This document shows, piece after piece, positions 37,832 to 46,363 of a stretch of 64,000 bases of DNA. Numbering within the stretch: position 1 is the stretch's first letter; every line of letters begins with the position of its first letter. The notes beneath the pieces were generated by a model. It had not been told where the DNA came from and ran no database searches. It was given only the letters and a program-made list of their open reading frames with translations. A program made the translations under genes and the position numbers. This DNA comes from Shouchella clausii. GTDB lineage: Bacteria > Bacillota > Bacilli > Bacillales > Bacillaceae_D. The stretch lies in NCBI RefSeq assembly GCF_001598215.1, contig NZ_BCXJ01000006.1, positions 62,001 through 126,000 on the forward strand. Reading direction: 5' to 3'.

Positions 37832-39142
37832 TTAAATCCCCCCAATAAACCTTGTCTCATTTAGCACACGCCGTGGATCGATACTGGCTTTGATGCCCTC
37901 GAATAGGAAAAAGGAATCTGGTTTGTCTCCCCACACATTGATGCTTTTCCGCAGAAAAAACGGAATATGCTTGACAATGACATAGCCATTAAGCTTTCTT
38001 GCAGTACCGCGTAACGCTTGAATGACAGCCTCCACGTTCCCGCTAGTACCTTGTAAGACGACGTGGCATAGGCCATGGCCAAAACCGCCGTGTCCATAAA
38101 CAACGAGATTGTGATGTTGCTGTAGCTCTACGCATTCTTCCAGCACCTGAAGCACGTCGATGTTCTTCACGCCAATTTTTAATCCAACTTTCATCTCTGC
38201 TTGCTCAGCCGGCTCCCCAATGCCATTAGGGCTTATGCTCAATAGCCTGTTCCAAAAATCTCTAGCTTCTTCATAGCGGAAAATATGAACGTCTGTGTGC
38301 TTGGGCACTGCCTGTTTCACCCTATTTTCTTGGTAGATGACGGAGCTTTCTACATCCTCCAAGCTGATCGCTAACGCCCATCGTTTATGCCCAGTAAGCT
38401 GCTCCACTAACGAAGGGCTAATGAGTTCGAAAGCTGTAGGCTCGAGCGTAGAATCAAATTGCTGGACAACAAAAGAGCGCAGCTCATCCAACCGATTGTC
38501 CTGAAATGAAACAAAAACAAGGCTCTCGCATTTCGGCAAAGGGCGCAGCTTTAACGTAATTTCAGTAATTACACCAATTGTACCCATTGATCCAATAAAC
38601 AGCTTATTCATATCATAGCCGGCAACATTTTTGACGACTTTCCCGCCAGTGCGGATAATGGTCCCATCTGGGTAAACCACTTTCAATCCGAGCACAATAT
38701 CTCTCGCAGAACCGTAGCCCATGCGCTTGGGTCCGCTGTCATTGGAAGCGATTACACCACCGACCGTAGACAAGTGCGGCATCGCCGGATCAAGTGATAC
38801 TTGCTGCTGATGCTTTGCTAAATAAGCCTGAAGTTCGTGAAAGGGTGTCCCCGCTTTTACAGTGACGACCATGTCCCCTGGAGAATGCTCTATGACACCG
38901 GTATATTTTGATAAAGACAAAAGCACATCATACGATTCCTTCAGACCGCCGAACCCTCGCTTCGATCCGTTGCCTTGAACCGATACCGTCTTGCCGTGAT
39001 CGTGGGCAAACTTGAGCAAGCCTACAACTTCCTTTTCTGAGGTTGGATATACATGGACATGTCCACCATTCCCTAACCAACTGTCAGTAGAACCTGGTTC
39101 CATCACTAGATCAGGAAAGGCAGATTTTAAATCAGATAACAT
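37832..39142 (-). CDS. glcE: Glycolate oxidase FAD-binding subunit GlcE (436 aa)
   Basis: Second FAD-type subunit, shorter at its C-terminus than GlcD. Visible are VSVQGNGSKRGFGGL, HLSTVGGVIASNDSGPKRMG and GGKVVKNVAGYDMNKLFIGS of the FAD fold, then a divergent cap region and FGHGLCHVV. First gene of the apparent operon glcE-glcF-glcD-glcB-FAH-malic enzyme. The leader is long: a candidate promoter lies near 39437-39465, about 290 bp upstream. GGGAGG precedes the ATG by about ten bases. Confidence 0.92.
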   Translation of the reverse strand: MLSDLKSAFPDLVMEPGSTDSWLGNGGHVHVYPTSEKEVVGLLKFAHDHGKTVSVQGNGSKRGFGGLKESYDVLLSLSKYTGVIEHSPGDMVVTVKAGTPFHELQAYLAKHQQQVSLDPAMPHLSTVGGVIASNDSGPKRMGYGSARDIVLGLKVVYPDGTIIRTGGKVVKNVAGYDMNKLFIGSMGTIGVITEITLKLRPLPKCESLVFVSFQDNRLDELRSFVVQQFDSTLEPTAFELISPSLVEQLTGHKRWALAISLEDVESSVIYQENRVKQAVPKHTDVHIFRYEEARDFWNRLLSISPNGIGEPAEQAEMKVGLKIGVKNIDVLQVLEECVELQQHHNLVVYGHGGFGHGLCHVVLQGTSGNVEAVIQALRGTARKLNGYVIVKHIPFFLRKSINVWGDKPDSFFLFEGIKASIDPRRVLNETRFIGGI

Positions 39143-39390
39143 TACTGCAACACCTCCCTAATTCAATTAAATTGAGGTATATCTGGCTGCTATTCACTCG
39201 TGCGAAAACGGCGAGAACAACATTGGCTAATAGAGATGCAATCGTCCATTTCACAGTGACTAGTACAGAGAACATCACGTTACATGAAATATACACGGCA
39301 ACGCGGTCGCTGATGGATTGTTTTCGTTATAAACTTTCATTCACCTAATGACCATTGTATAAAGATAGACTTCGCCGCTTACCAATCCTT

Positions 39391-39410
39391 TCGTTCGTTA
39401 TTTTGAACAA
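39391..39410. promoter_or_regulatory. Putative operator in the glc promoter region
   Basis: TCGTTC-N8-GAACAA, with the same arms and spacing as the palindrome before the IclR gene (29226-29247). It would lie at about +20 to +40 of the predicted glc transcript, a position suited to repression. Confidence 0.4.
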
Positions 39411-39436
39411 AATTCGTCAATTTGAACTTTCTATAT

Positions 39437-39465
39437 ACTATCGCATAGAATTGGGTTTCTGTCAA
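39437..39465 (-). promoter_or_regulatory. Candidate sigma-A promoter of the glc operon
   Basis: Minus strand TTGACA (39465-39460), 17-base spacer, GATAGT (39442-39437). A second TTGACA sits seven bases further upstream. No better promoter is visible before glcE. Confidence 0.5.
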
Positions 39466-39630
39466 TTGTCAAATGAATCATCCTTGTAGGCAGTTATGCA
39501 TCATCGTTGTGATGAGATGACAGGGAGAGGCTATAAAGTGATCGATATACAGGCAATGGATTGATTTAGCGTCGTTTCTTTTCAATAACGCTTTCACCTT
39601 CCCCCATCTTTCTATTCTAGAAAAAAGGAA

Positions 39631-39667
39631 CCTCTATAACAGCATAAAAGCTGTTATAGAGGCTTTT
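39631..39667. terminator. Bidirectional terminator
   Basis: Perfect 13-bp stem CCTCTATAACAGC / GCTGTTATAGAGG with a 6-base loop and T-rich (plus) or A-then-T-rich (minus) flanks. It insulates the glnA and glc transcription units. Confidence 0.75.
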
Positions 39668-39786
39668 TCTTACAATTCTAGTCACCAGCTGCTTAAATAT
39701 CCTTTAAATGCGGTAAAGTTCTATCATTCTTTTCTTGGCGCTCTCAAGAATATAGGAGAAGAAGGTTTCACCTTCTTAAACTTAAA

Positions 39787-39815
39787 AACCCCCGACACTA
39801 GTAGTGTCAAGGGTT
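39787..39815 (-). terminator. glnA terminator
   Basis: Imperfect stem AACCCCCGACACT / AGTGTCAAGGGTT with a 3-base loop, followed by T residues on the minus strand, eight bases after the glnA stop. Confidence 0.8.
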
Positions 39816-39822
39816 CCTCTCC

Positions 39823-41172
39823 TTAATAATTCTGCATGAACTGTTCCCGCTCCCACGGATGGACTTGCGTTCTAAACATGTCCCATTCGATTTCTTTCGC
39901 TTCTACGAAATGTTCTAGCGCATGTTCGCCGAGTGCTTTGACGAGCACTTCGTCTTTTAGGAGGCTGTCAATCGCTTCTTTTAATGTAGATGGCAAATCT
40001 TTGATGCCTTCATCAAGGCGTTCTTCTTTGCTCATGATGTAAATGTTGCGGTCCGTTGCTTCAGGCGGGTTGATTTTCTTTTTAATGCCGTCAAGGCCTG
40101 AAGCGAGCATAACCGCCATCGCTAAATATGGGTTCGCCGATGGGTCCGGGCTTCTCACTTCAATCCGGGTTGATACGCCTCGCGAGGATGGAATGCGGAC
40201 AAGAGGCGAGCGATTCCGCATCGACCAGGCGATGTACACTGGCGCTTCATAGCCTGGCACCAACCGTTTATAAGAATTGACAATTGGATTGGTAATCGCA
40301 GTAAAGCCTTCGGCATGCTTAAGGATGCCGCCTAAAAATTGCATCGCTGTTTTGCTAAGTTGGCTTTCTGTATTTTTGTCGTAAAAGGCGTTGCCCTCTT
40401 GGTTGAATAGCGACATGTTCAAATGCATGCCTGAACCGTTGACCCCAAACAGCGGCTTTGGCATAAACGTCGCATGCAAGCCGTGCTTACGGGCAATGGT
40501 TTTGACAACGAGCTTAAACGTTTGGATGTTGTCGCATGTAGAGACAGCGTCCGCATATTTAAAATCGATTTCGTGTTGGCCTGGGGCGACTTCGTGGTGG
40601 GATGCCTCAATTTCGAAGCCCATATCTTCCAGCTCCAGCACGATATCGCGGCGACAGTTTTCACCTAGGTCTGTCGGCGCTAAGTCAAAATAGCCGCCGC
40701 GGTCGTTTAGTTCAAGTGTCGGCTCGCCTTTCTCGTCATTTTTAAAGAGGAAAAACTCTGGCTCCGGTCCAATGTTGAAATCGGTAAAGCCAAGTTCCTG
40801 TGCTTCCTTGAGGACACGCTTTAAAATCCCCCGTGGGTCCCCTTCAAACGGCTTTGGCTCCTCCCCTGGCTTTCCTGGTTGGTAAATGTCACAAATCAAA
40901 CGGGCGACTTTCCCTTTTTCTGGCGTCCATGGGAAAACGACCCATGTATTTAAATCAGGGTACAAATACATGTCCGATTCTTCAATGCGGACAAACCCTT
41001 CAATCGATGAACCATCAAACATCATTTTGTTGTCAAGGGCTTTAGAAAGCTGATCGACTGGAATTTCAACGTTCTTGATCGTTCCGAGCAGGTCGGTAAA
41101 CTGGAGACGGATAAAGCGGACATTGTTATCTTGAGCTTGGCGGACAATATCTTCTTTTGTAAACTTTGGCAT
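39823..41172 (-). CDS. glnA: Glutamine synthetase, type I (449 aa)
   Basis: Makes glutamine from glutamate, ammonia and ATP. The beta-grasp domain (about 1-100, [18 protein letters not shown]) and the catalytic domain are complete: [33 protein letters not shown], and the arginine-rich [13 protein letters not shown]. The length of about 445 aa marks the short GSI-alpha type of Firmicutes, regulated by feedback and GlnR/TnrA binding rather than adenylylation. AGGAG lies 11 bases before the ATG. Unlike B. subtilis, no glnR precedes it; the 248-bp upstream gap is too short and shows no clear GlnR operator. Confidence 0.97.
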   Translation of the reverse strand: MPKFTKEDIVRQAQDNNVRFIRLQFTDLLGTIKNVEIPVDQLSKALDNKMMFDGSSIEGFVRIEESDMYLYPDLNTWVVFPWTPEKGKVARLICDIYQPGKPGEEPKPFEGDPRGILKRVLKEAQELGFTDFNIGPEPEFFLFKNDEKGEPTLELNDRGGYFDLAPTDLGENCRRDIVLELEDMGFEIEASHHEVAPGQHEIDFKYADAVSTCDNIQTFKLVVKTIARKHGLHATFMPKPLFGVNGSGMHLNMSLFNQEGNAFYDKNTESQLSKTAMQFLGGILKHAEGFTAITNPIVNSYKRLVPGYEAPVYIAWSMRNRSPLVRIPSSRGVSTRIEVRSPDPSANPYLAMAVMLASGLDGIKKKINPPEATDRNIYIMSKEERLDEGIKDLPSTLKEAIDSLLKDEVLVKALGEHALEHFVEAKEIEWDMFRTQVHPWEREQFMQNY

Positions 41173-41420
41173 GCGTGGTTTTTCTCCTCTCGTTTTTCAT
41201 CTATGTAGAAAGGGGGATATCCCCTGTTCCCAAGCCATTCATCCACTCGTTCGTGAAAGGGTTGCAAAACAACGTAAGGCCCATTGGCTAGTCGTCTTCG
41301 TTGTTTCCTTGCCTCTTTCAGGTCTATCTTTTTTAGTATCGTACTAAAGGCTTATTTTGAAGTCAAGCATGGCCTGGCGCCTTACCCGATTTTGCGTCGT
41401 TACATCAAAATTTGCTCTCT

Positions 41421-42713
41421 TTATTTGCCTGATGGGCTCCGTTCGTCTTTTTCCCGAACTTTTTCAGTCATAAACGTTTTTTCACAAGCAGCACTGACCG
41501 CTAGCTTCACATGTTCATACGTGAGCCCACCTTGGATGTAGGCGGCATACGGGGGACGCAGTGGGCCATCCGCCGATAGCTCAATGCTTGCCCCTTGGAC
41601 AAACGTACCAGCCGCCATAATGACGTCATCCGCATAGCCTGGCATATAGCTTGGTTGCGGCTTCACATGAGCGTTGACTGGCGATGCTTGTTGGATCGCT
41701 TGGCAAAATGCCACCATTTGTTCGCCCGTTTTGAAATGGACCGCTTGAATCAAATCTGTGCGCCGTTCATGGGAACTAGGTCTCGTTTCTAAACCGAGTT
41801 CTTCAAGCAAAGCAGCGGTAAAAACAGCGCCTTTGACGCTTTGGGCAACAACATGGGGGGCAAGAAAAAAGCCTTGGTACATGTCTAAAAGTGTGCCTAA
41901 CGTGGCTCCCCCTTCCGCGCCAATCCCTGGCGCCGCCAAGCGATAGGAAGCGAGCTCAATTGCCTGTGTTTGACCAACCAAGTAACCGCCTGTTTTTGCA
42001 AGCCCACCACCTGGATTCTTAATGAGCGAACCAGCAATGATGTCAGCACCAACGTGGCACGGTTCTTTTGTTTCCACAAACTCGCCATAGCAATTATCGA
42101 CAAATACGAGCACTTCTTGTTTAATCGATTTGACAAACGCGATCACATCAGCAAGTTCATCGATATGGAATGAAGGTCGATCGCCGTAGCCTTTGGATCG
42201 TTGAATGCCAATCACTTTTGTTTTTTCCGTGATCGCCTCTTTGATCGCCTGCTTGTCCATGCGTCCTTCTCTTAATGGCACCATGTTGTAAGAAATGCCG
42301 TAATCACGAAGGGAGCCAGAGCCGTGTCCGCGAATGCCCACGATTTCTTCAAGCGTGTCATAAGGTTTTCCAGATATATAAAGCAGTTCATCGCCTGGAC
42401 GCAACAAGCCAAATAGAGCTATTGCGATCGCGTGGGTGCCTGAGACGATTTGGTGCCTGACAAGAGCAGCCTCTCCCCCGAAGACATCAGCATAAATGGC
42501 TTCTAGCGTGTCTCTGCCTAAATCGTCGTACCCGTAACCAGTGGAAGGGCTAAAGTGAAAATCGGCAACTTGATGGCGGGCAAAGCTATCCATTACCCGT
42601 TTTTGATTGATTAAAGCAATCCCATCAATTTCTTGATGATGAGCCGCGATCCGTTTTTCAGCTCGGATGATTTTTTCTTGTATTTCTTCGTTGAATAAAA
42701 ACTCTGTCACCAT
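41421..42713 (-). CDS. ynbB: Met-gamma-lyase-like PLP protein YnbB (430 aa)
   Basis: PLP-dependent fold-type I protein of the PF06838 family (once called aluminium-resistance protein). Visible: FSPSTGYGYDDLGRDTLE, HQIVSGTHAIA, the cofactor aspartate in VFVDNCYGEFVE and the Schiff-base lysine in SLIKNPGGGLAKTGG. The start is the ATG at 42713 after AGGAGAG; the frame upstream to 42803 lacks a ribosome site. In B. subtilis ynbB lies before glnR-glnA, and that order is kept except for glnR. The natural substrate is unknown. Confidence 0.92.
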   Translation of the reverse strand: MVTEFLFNEEIQEKIIRAEKRIAAHHQEIDGIALINQKRVMDSFARHQVADFHFSPSTGYGYDDLGRDTLEAIYADVFGGEAALVRHQIVSGTHAIAIALFGLLRPGDELLYISGKPYDTLEEIVGIRGHGSGSLRDYGISYNMVPLREGRMDKQAIKEAITEKTKVIGIQRSKGYGDRPSFHIDELADVIAFVKSIKQEVLVFVDNCYGEFVETKEPCHVGADIIAGSLIKNPGGGLAKTGGYLVGQTQAIELASYRLAAPGIGAEGGATLGTLLDMYQGFFLAPHVVAQSVKGAVFTAALLEELGLETRPSSHERRTDLIQAVHFKTGEQMVAFCQAIQQASPVNAHVKPQPSYMPGYADDVIMAAGTFVQGASIELSADGPLRPPYAAYIQGGLTYEHVKLAVSAACEKTFMTEKVREKDERSPSGK

Positions 42714-42813
42714 TTGTTCTCTCCTACTCTGCTGTCTCCTTTCTAGCTTACCATGTGATAAGCTAGAAAGAAAACGGAAAACGAAGCACCATAAAATATA
42801 CACACAGGTAGTG

Positions 42814-43755
42814 TTACATAAAGCGTTTATGTTTAAACTGGAAATCTTCTTTTTTCAGCAGCTCCATCGCTGCTTTCGTATAATCGTTTTGTTTTAAAAT
42901 CCGTACCGCTTGCTGACGGATTGCCTCTTCGACCATATTGCGGATGTAACGCCCATTGCTAAATGTCCTTTCCTGTTCAGACGCGACTTTGCGAATATGC
43001 TCACGGCATTCTTGCAAAGCCTCCTCCGACAGCATGTAATCTCGTTCTTTTGCCATCCCGATTAACATTTCCATCAATTCGTCAACATTATAATTGGGAA
43101 ACGTGATCGAAATCGGAAACCGTGAAGGCAAGCCAGGGTTTAATGATAGAAAGTAATCCATTTCTTTTGAATAGCCGGCGATAATAAGCACAAAGTCATT
43201 GGCGTTGTTTTCCATCCCTTTCACCAACGTATCGATCGCTTCCTTGCCGAAGTCTTTCTCCCCACCTCGTGATAACGAGTACGCTTCATCAATAAAGAGC
43301 ACGCCACCGCTTGCCTGCTTCAGCACTTCCCGCGTCTTTTGCGCCGTATGGCCAATGTATTCGCCAACTAAATCAGCACGTTCCATTTCCAGTAAGTGGC
43401 CCTTTGAGAGCACGTTCATTTCGTGTAAAAAAGAAGCAACAATTCGAGCAACCGTCGTTTTCCCTGTCCCTGGATTGCCTTTAAAAATCATGTGGAGTAC
43501 TTGCTTTGTTGCTTTAAGCCCGCGTTCTTTGCGGCGTTCATTCACATAAATCCATGCGTAGAGCTCTTGGATTAACGCTTTAATTTCATCCAAGCCGATA
43601 TAAGCTGACAGCTTCTGTTCAAACTTAGTCAGTACTTCATGCTTTTCTTTTTCTTCTGGAGAGACAAACCAGTCTGTGCTCGCTCGTTTTACAGGAACTT
43701 TATTTAATACGACATTGATTCTAGCGCTATTTTTCGTTTCAAGCGGATTGCTCAC
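42814..43755 (-). CDS. spoVK: Stage V sporulation protein K, AAA ATPase (313 aa)
   Basis: Single AAA+ domain of the CbbX/SpoVK type: Walker A GNPGTGKTT (about residue 95), Walker B GVLFIDEAYSL, sensor region NDFVLIIAGYSKEM, an arginine finger region LPSRFPISI, and a C-terminal lid. Required for spore maturation in B. subtilis. Start is a GTG at 43755 with AAGGGGGG eight bases upstream; the nearby ATG is out of frame. Followed by ynbB as in B. subtilis without hflX. A divergent recombinase gene lies upstream. Confidence 0.93.
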   Translation of the reverse strand: MSNPLETKNSARINVVLNKVPVKRASTDWFVSPEEKEKHEVLTKFEQKLSAYIGLDEIKALIQELYAWIYVNERRKERGLKATKQVLHMIFKGNPGTGKTTVARIVASFLHEMNVLSKGHLLEMERADLVGEYIGHTAQKTREVLKQASGGVLFIDEAYSLSRGGEKDFGKEAIDTLVKGMENNANDFVLIIAGYSKEMDYFLSLNPGLPSRFPISITFPNYNVDELMEMLIGMAKERDYMLSEEALQECREHIRKVASEQERTFSNGRYIRNMVEEAIRQQAVRILKQNDYTKAAMELLKKEDFQFKHKRFM

Positions 43756-43987
43756 CGCATCTTCCCCCCTTCAGCAGCCTGCCTCAGGCGGCTCTTGCTT
43801 TGTTGCTACTATACGCAAAAAGGATTAAAAACGTGACAAATGCCCATCCCCTGGAAAGACGTTTCCCTTTTACTATATGGAGCAATGGTTCGGGCAAGTA
43901 CTTCGCTTTGTAAAGCAAATGACTTATTATCTGTTCGTGACGGAGCGGAAGGGATTTGGTATAATTTTCTTGAAAGGGGTGCTTTGG

Positions 43988-44995
43988 ATGGATGGGATTC
44001 AATGGGTAGAGCGCTTTACATGCGCTCTTGCTGACAAAGGGCGGCGGCCGTCGACCGTTAGGCGCTACCGCTATGATTTGCTTGACTTTTTCAAGTGGCT
44101 CGACAATAAAGATTTCCGCTCTATGGAGCAAACGGATGCAGAACGTTACTTTTATGAATTGGTTGAAAACCGCTCCTACCAAACACGGACAATCCGCCGC
44201 GTCGCTTCCGTGCTCCGGCAATTCACCGCCTTTTTAATTGCAGAAAAACAGTTGGCGAGTCATCCACTCCTAACCTATGACCCGCCCCCTTTAGAAGCTG
44301 AACCGCTTCAACCTCACGAATGGGTCAATACGAAGGAAATAGCTGCGATCTTGCGTTCAAGCCAAACAGAAGAAGGGTTGACGGACAATCAGCTGCTTGC
44401 AAGGCCACAACTGACAAAACGAAATTTTGCGTTGTTTTTGCTTCTTGCCCACTATGGCCTCACATTGCAAGAACTTTGCGATTTGCAGATGAATGATGTC
44501 AATTTTGTAAAAGGGACGTTGCTCATTCGAAGAGACAGTGGCCACGACCGTCAACTTGCACTTTGCCCAAAAAACGCCAAGCAGTTGCATGCTTATTGGA
44601 CACTTATCCCTGAACCGGTACGGCCTCGTTTACATACGGACGATCCGTTGTTTGTCGCTTTTGATTTTACAAGGCGCACTTACCATTGGTCCTATGAAAA
44701 CGACGCGCCCAAAGCATTGACGGAAATTGCCCTGCAAAAAATGATCCGCACAGAAGTGGCGCGTGCTGGCTTGCGCAAAGGCATTTCCGCCCAGCATTTT
44801 CGTCATTCATTTCTGCTCAAGTTAATGCTTGCAGGGGAACAGTGGACAACGATTCAGCAAAAAGCAGGGCTAAAAAGCATGCTTTCCTTGCGGCGCTATG
44901 CCCTAACCGTCGAAAAAATGAACGTTGCTAGAAGGCAAGAACTTCTACCTACAGCTGTGGAAGCTGGGGCAGACTCCCGTCTAAACAGCTCATAG
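43988..44995 (+). CDS. Degenerate tyrosine recombinase-family protein (335 aa)
   Basis: N-terminal SAM-like core-binding domain (about 5-95, STVRRYRYDLLDFFKWL) and a C-terminal integrase-like domain. Several catalytic positions differ from active recombinases: the first arginine (normally GLRxxEL) is T in YGLTLQEL, the HxxR motif reads QHFR with histidine lost, and the late histidine of LGH is leucine in AGLKSML. The second arginine and the tyrosine (RRYAL) remain. It is probably not a working recombinase, perhaps a DNA-binding protein. I start at the ATG at 43988 with AAAGGGG; the frame extends to 43877. The frame is long and intact, so it is probably selected. Confidence 0.75.
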   Translation: MDGIQWVERFTCALADKGRRPSTVRRYRYDLLDFFKWLDNKDFRSMEQTDAERYFYELVENRSYQTRTIRRVASVLRQFTAFLIAEKQLASHPLLTYDPPPLEAEPLQPHEWVNTKEIAAILRSSQTEEGLTDNQLLARPQLTKRNFALFLLLAHYGLTLQELCDLQMNDVNFVKGTLLIRRDSGHDRQLALCPKNAKQLHAYWTLIPEPVRPRLHTDDPLFVAFDFTRRTYHWSYENDAPKALTEIALQKMIRTEVARAGLRKGISAQHFRHSFLLKLMLAGEQWTTIQQKAGLKSMLSLRRYALTVEKMNVARRQELLPTAVEAGADSRLNSS

Positions 44996-45048
44996 CAAGC
45001 TGGCTTCATTAAGGCACACAGGCAATAGTTTTTTTAAACAAATAAAAA

Positions 45049-45079
45049 ACGGGATGAAAATGGATTGTTTTCATCCCGT
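45049..45079 (-). terminator. hfq terminator
   Basis: Perfect 12-bp stem ACGGGATGAAAA / TTTTCATCCCGT, 7-base loop, then six T on the minus strand. It lies 45 bp after hfq. Confidence 0.85.
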
Positions 45080-45123
45080 CCTTGGAAAGAACCGTTTTCC
45101 CTCGTTGCTATACAAAAAAGCAG

Positions 45124-45357
45124 TTATACTTCCGCTTCATTTTTCAATTGAACATTTTTTTGCGGGGCAAATGTGGAAATGGCGTGCTTGTAAACAAGCT
45201 GTTGGCGGCCTTCTGTTTCTACAATAACGGTAAAGTTATCAAATCCCTTTACTTGCCCACGCAATTGAAATCCATTTAATAAAAAAACCGTTACCGGGAT
45301 GGATTCTTTGCGCAATTGGTTTAAAAACTGATCTTGGATATTTATTGTTGCTTTCAT
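45124..45357 (-). CDS. hfq: RNA chaperone Hfq (77 aa)
   Basis: Sm-like fold with Sm1 ([34 protein letters not shown]) and Sm2 ([10 protein letters not shown]) motifs; length typical for Bacillus Hfq. It forms hexameric rings that bind small RNAs and mRNAs. AGGAG lies nine bases before the ATG, 44 bp after miaA, the usual miaA-hfq order. Confidence 0.97.
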   Translation of the reverse strand: MKATINIQDQFLNQLRKESIPVTVFLLNGFQLRGQVKGFDNFTVIVETEGRQQLVYKHAISTFAPQKNVQLKNEAEV

Positions 45358-45401
45358 GTTGGCTGACTCCTCTCTCTACATCGTTCCTTTACTCATTCGC
45401 C

Positions 45402-46334
45402 TTAAGCAAACCCTTTTCCTGCTAAAAAAGCGTGGACATAATCAAAAATTTTTGCTTTGGCCTCTGGCTCCTCCAGATTAAACCAGACAGCATCGCTCCG
45501 GTTTTTAAACCAAGTCAGTTGCCTTTTAGCATAACGGCGCGTATTGGTTTTCAGAGCTTCAATGGCTTCGTCATAGGTGCATTTTCCATCAAAATAAGCA
45601 TATAGTTCCTTGTAGCCAATCGCCTGAATAGCTTGGCCCTGGATTCCCCGTTGATAAAGCCTATGAACTTCTTCCAACAATCCTGCCTCCATCATGGCAT
45701 CAACGCGGCGGTTGATCCGCTCATATAACGCCTGTCTTTCCATTTCTAAGCCAATTAGCGCATTGTCAAAACGAGGCCGCGCGAGGCCGTTCTCTTGTTC
45801 GGAAAATGGTTTTCCTGTAAGATGGATCACCTCTAAAGCACGGATAATACGGCGAACATTATTGGCGTGGATGGCTTCCGCTGCTTTCGGATCTGCTTTT
45901 GCTAGCTTCTCGTGGAGTGCTGCGTTGCCGAAACGATTGGCACACAATTCCATTTCTTCCCGGAATGAGGGGTCCGATGGCGCCTCGGCAAAAGACAATT
46001 CATGGGTAAGTGCTTGGACGTAAAGGCCCGTGCCGCCGACTAATAAGGGCCATTTGCCACGGCTACGAATGGAAGCAATCGCCAAAAGCGCTTTCTCTTG
46101 AAACATGGAAACCGTCCATGTGTCGCCTGGCTCAAGAATGTCAATTAAATGGTGGGGAATGCCAGCCATTTCTTCCACCGTTGCTTTTGCCGTGCCAATA
46201 TCCATTGTCCGGTACACTTGCATCGAATCCCCGCTAATAATTTCAGCGCCAAACGTTTTCGCAAGTTCAATGCCAAGGGCTGTTTTTCCTACGGCCGTCG
46301 GGCCGACAATTGCGATGAGCGGGTCTCGCGTCAT
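45402..46334 (-). CDS. miaA: tRNA dimethylallyltransferase MiaA (310 aa)
   Basis: Adds the isopentenyl group to A37 of tRNAs reading UNN codons. P-loop GPTAVGKTALGIELA at the N-terminus, SGDSMQVYRTMDIGTAK, PHHLIDI and GGTGLYVQAL are seen. The start is the ATG at 46334, six bases after AAAGGAGG; in-frame codons up to 46352 precede or overlap that site. Its partner MiaB, which methylthiolates the product, is also in the window (53210-54772). Confidence 0.96.
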   Translation of the reverse strand: MTRDPLIAIVGPTAVGKTALGIELAKTFGAEIISGDSMQVYRTMDIGTAKATVEEMAGIPHHLIDILEPGDTWTVSMFQEKALLAIASIRSRGKWPLLVGGTGLYVQALTHELSFAEAPSDPSFREEMELCANRFGNAALHEKLAKADPKAAEAIHANNVRRIIRALEVIHLTGKPFSEQENGLARPRFDNALIGLEMERQALYERINRRVDAMMEAGLLEEVHRLYQRGIQGQAIQAIGYKELYAYFDGKCTYDEAIEALKTNTRRYAKRQLTWFKNRSDAVWFNLEEPEAKAKIFDYVHAFLAGKGFA

Positions 46335-46363
46335 AGGCATCCTCCTTTCCATCCTAATCCATG

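Larger units (their letters stand above)
39143..39822. other. Intergenic region between glnA and glc operon
   Basis: 680 bp. It holds the glc promoter and operator candidates (39391-39465), a bidirectional terminator (39631-39667), a small hairpin AAGAAGGT / ACCTTCTT near 39760-39778 and the glnA terminator (39787-39815). No gene was found. Confidence 0.6.

Noticed and set aside
39221-39241. Sigma-54-like sequence TTGGCTAATAGAGATGCA
   Set aside because: It points away from glcE, and the GC/TGC spacing and bases fit poorly.
43784-44221. 145-codon minus-strand frame opposite the recombinase start
   Set aside because: Antisense to the recombinase coding region; composition is not protein-like and it would block the spoVK promoter region.
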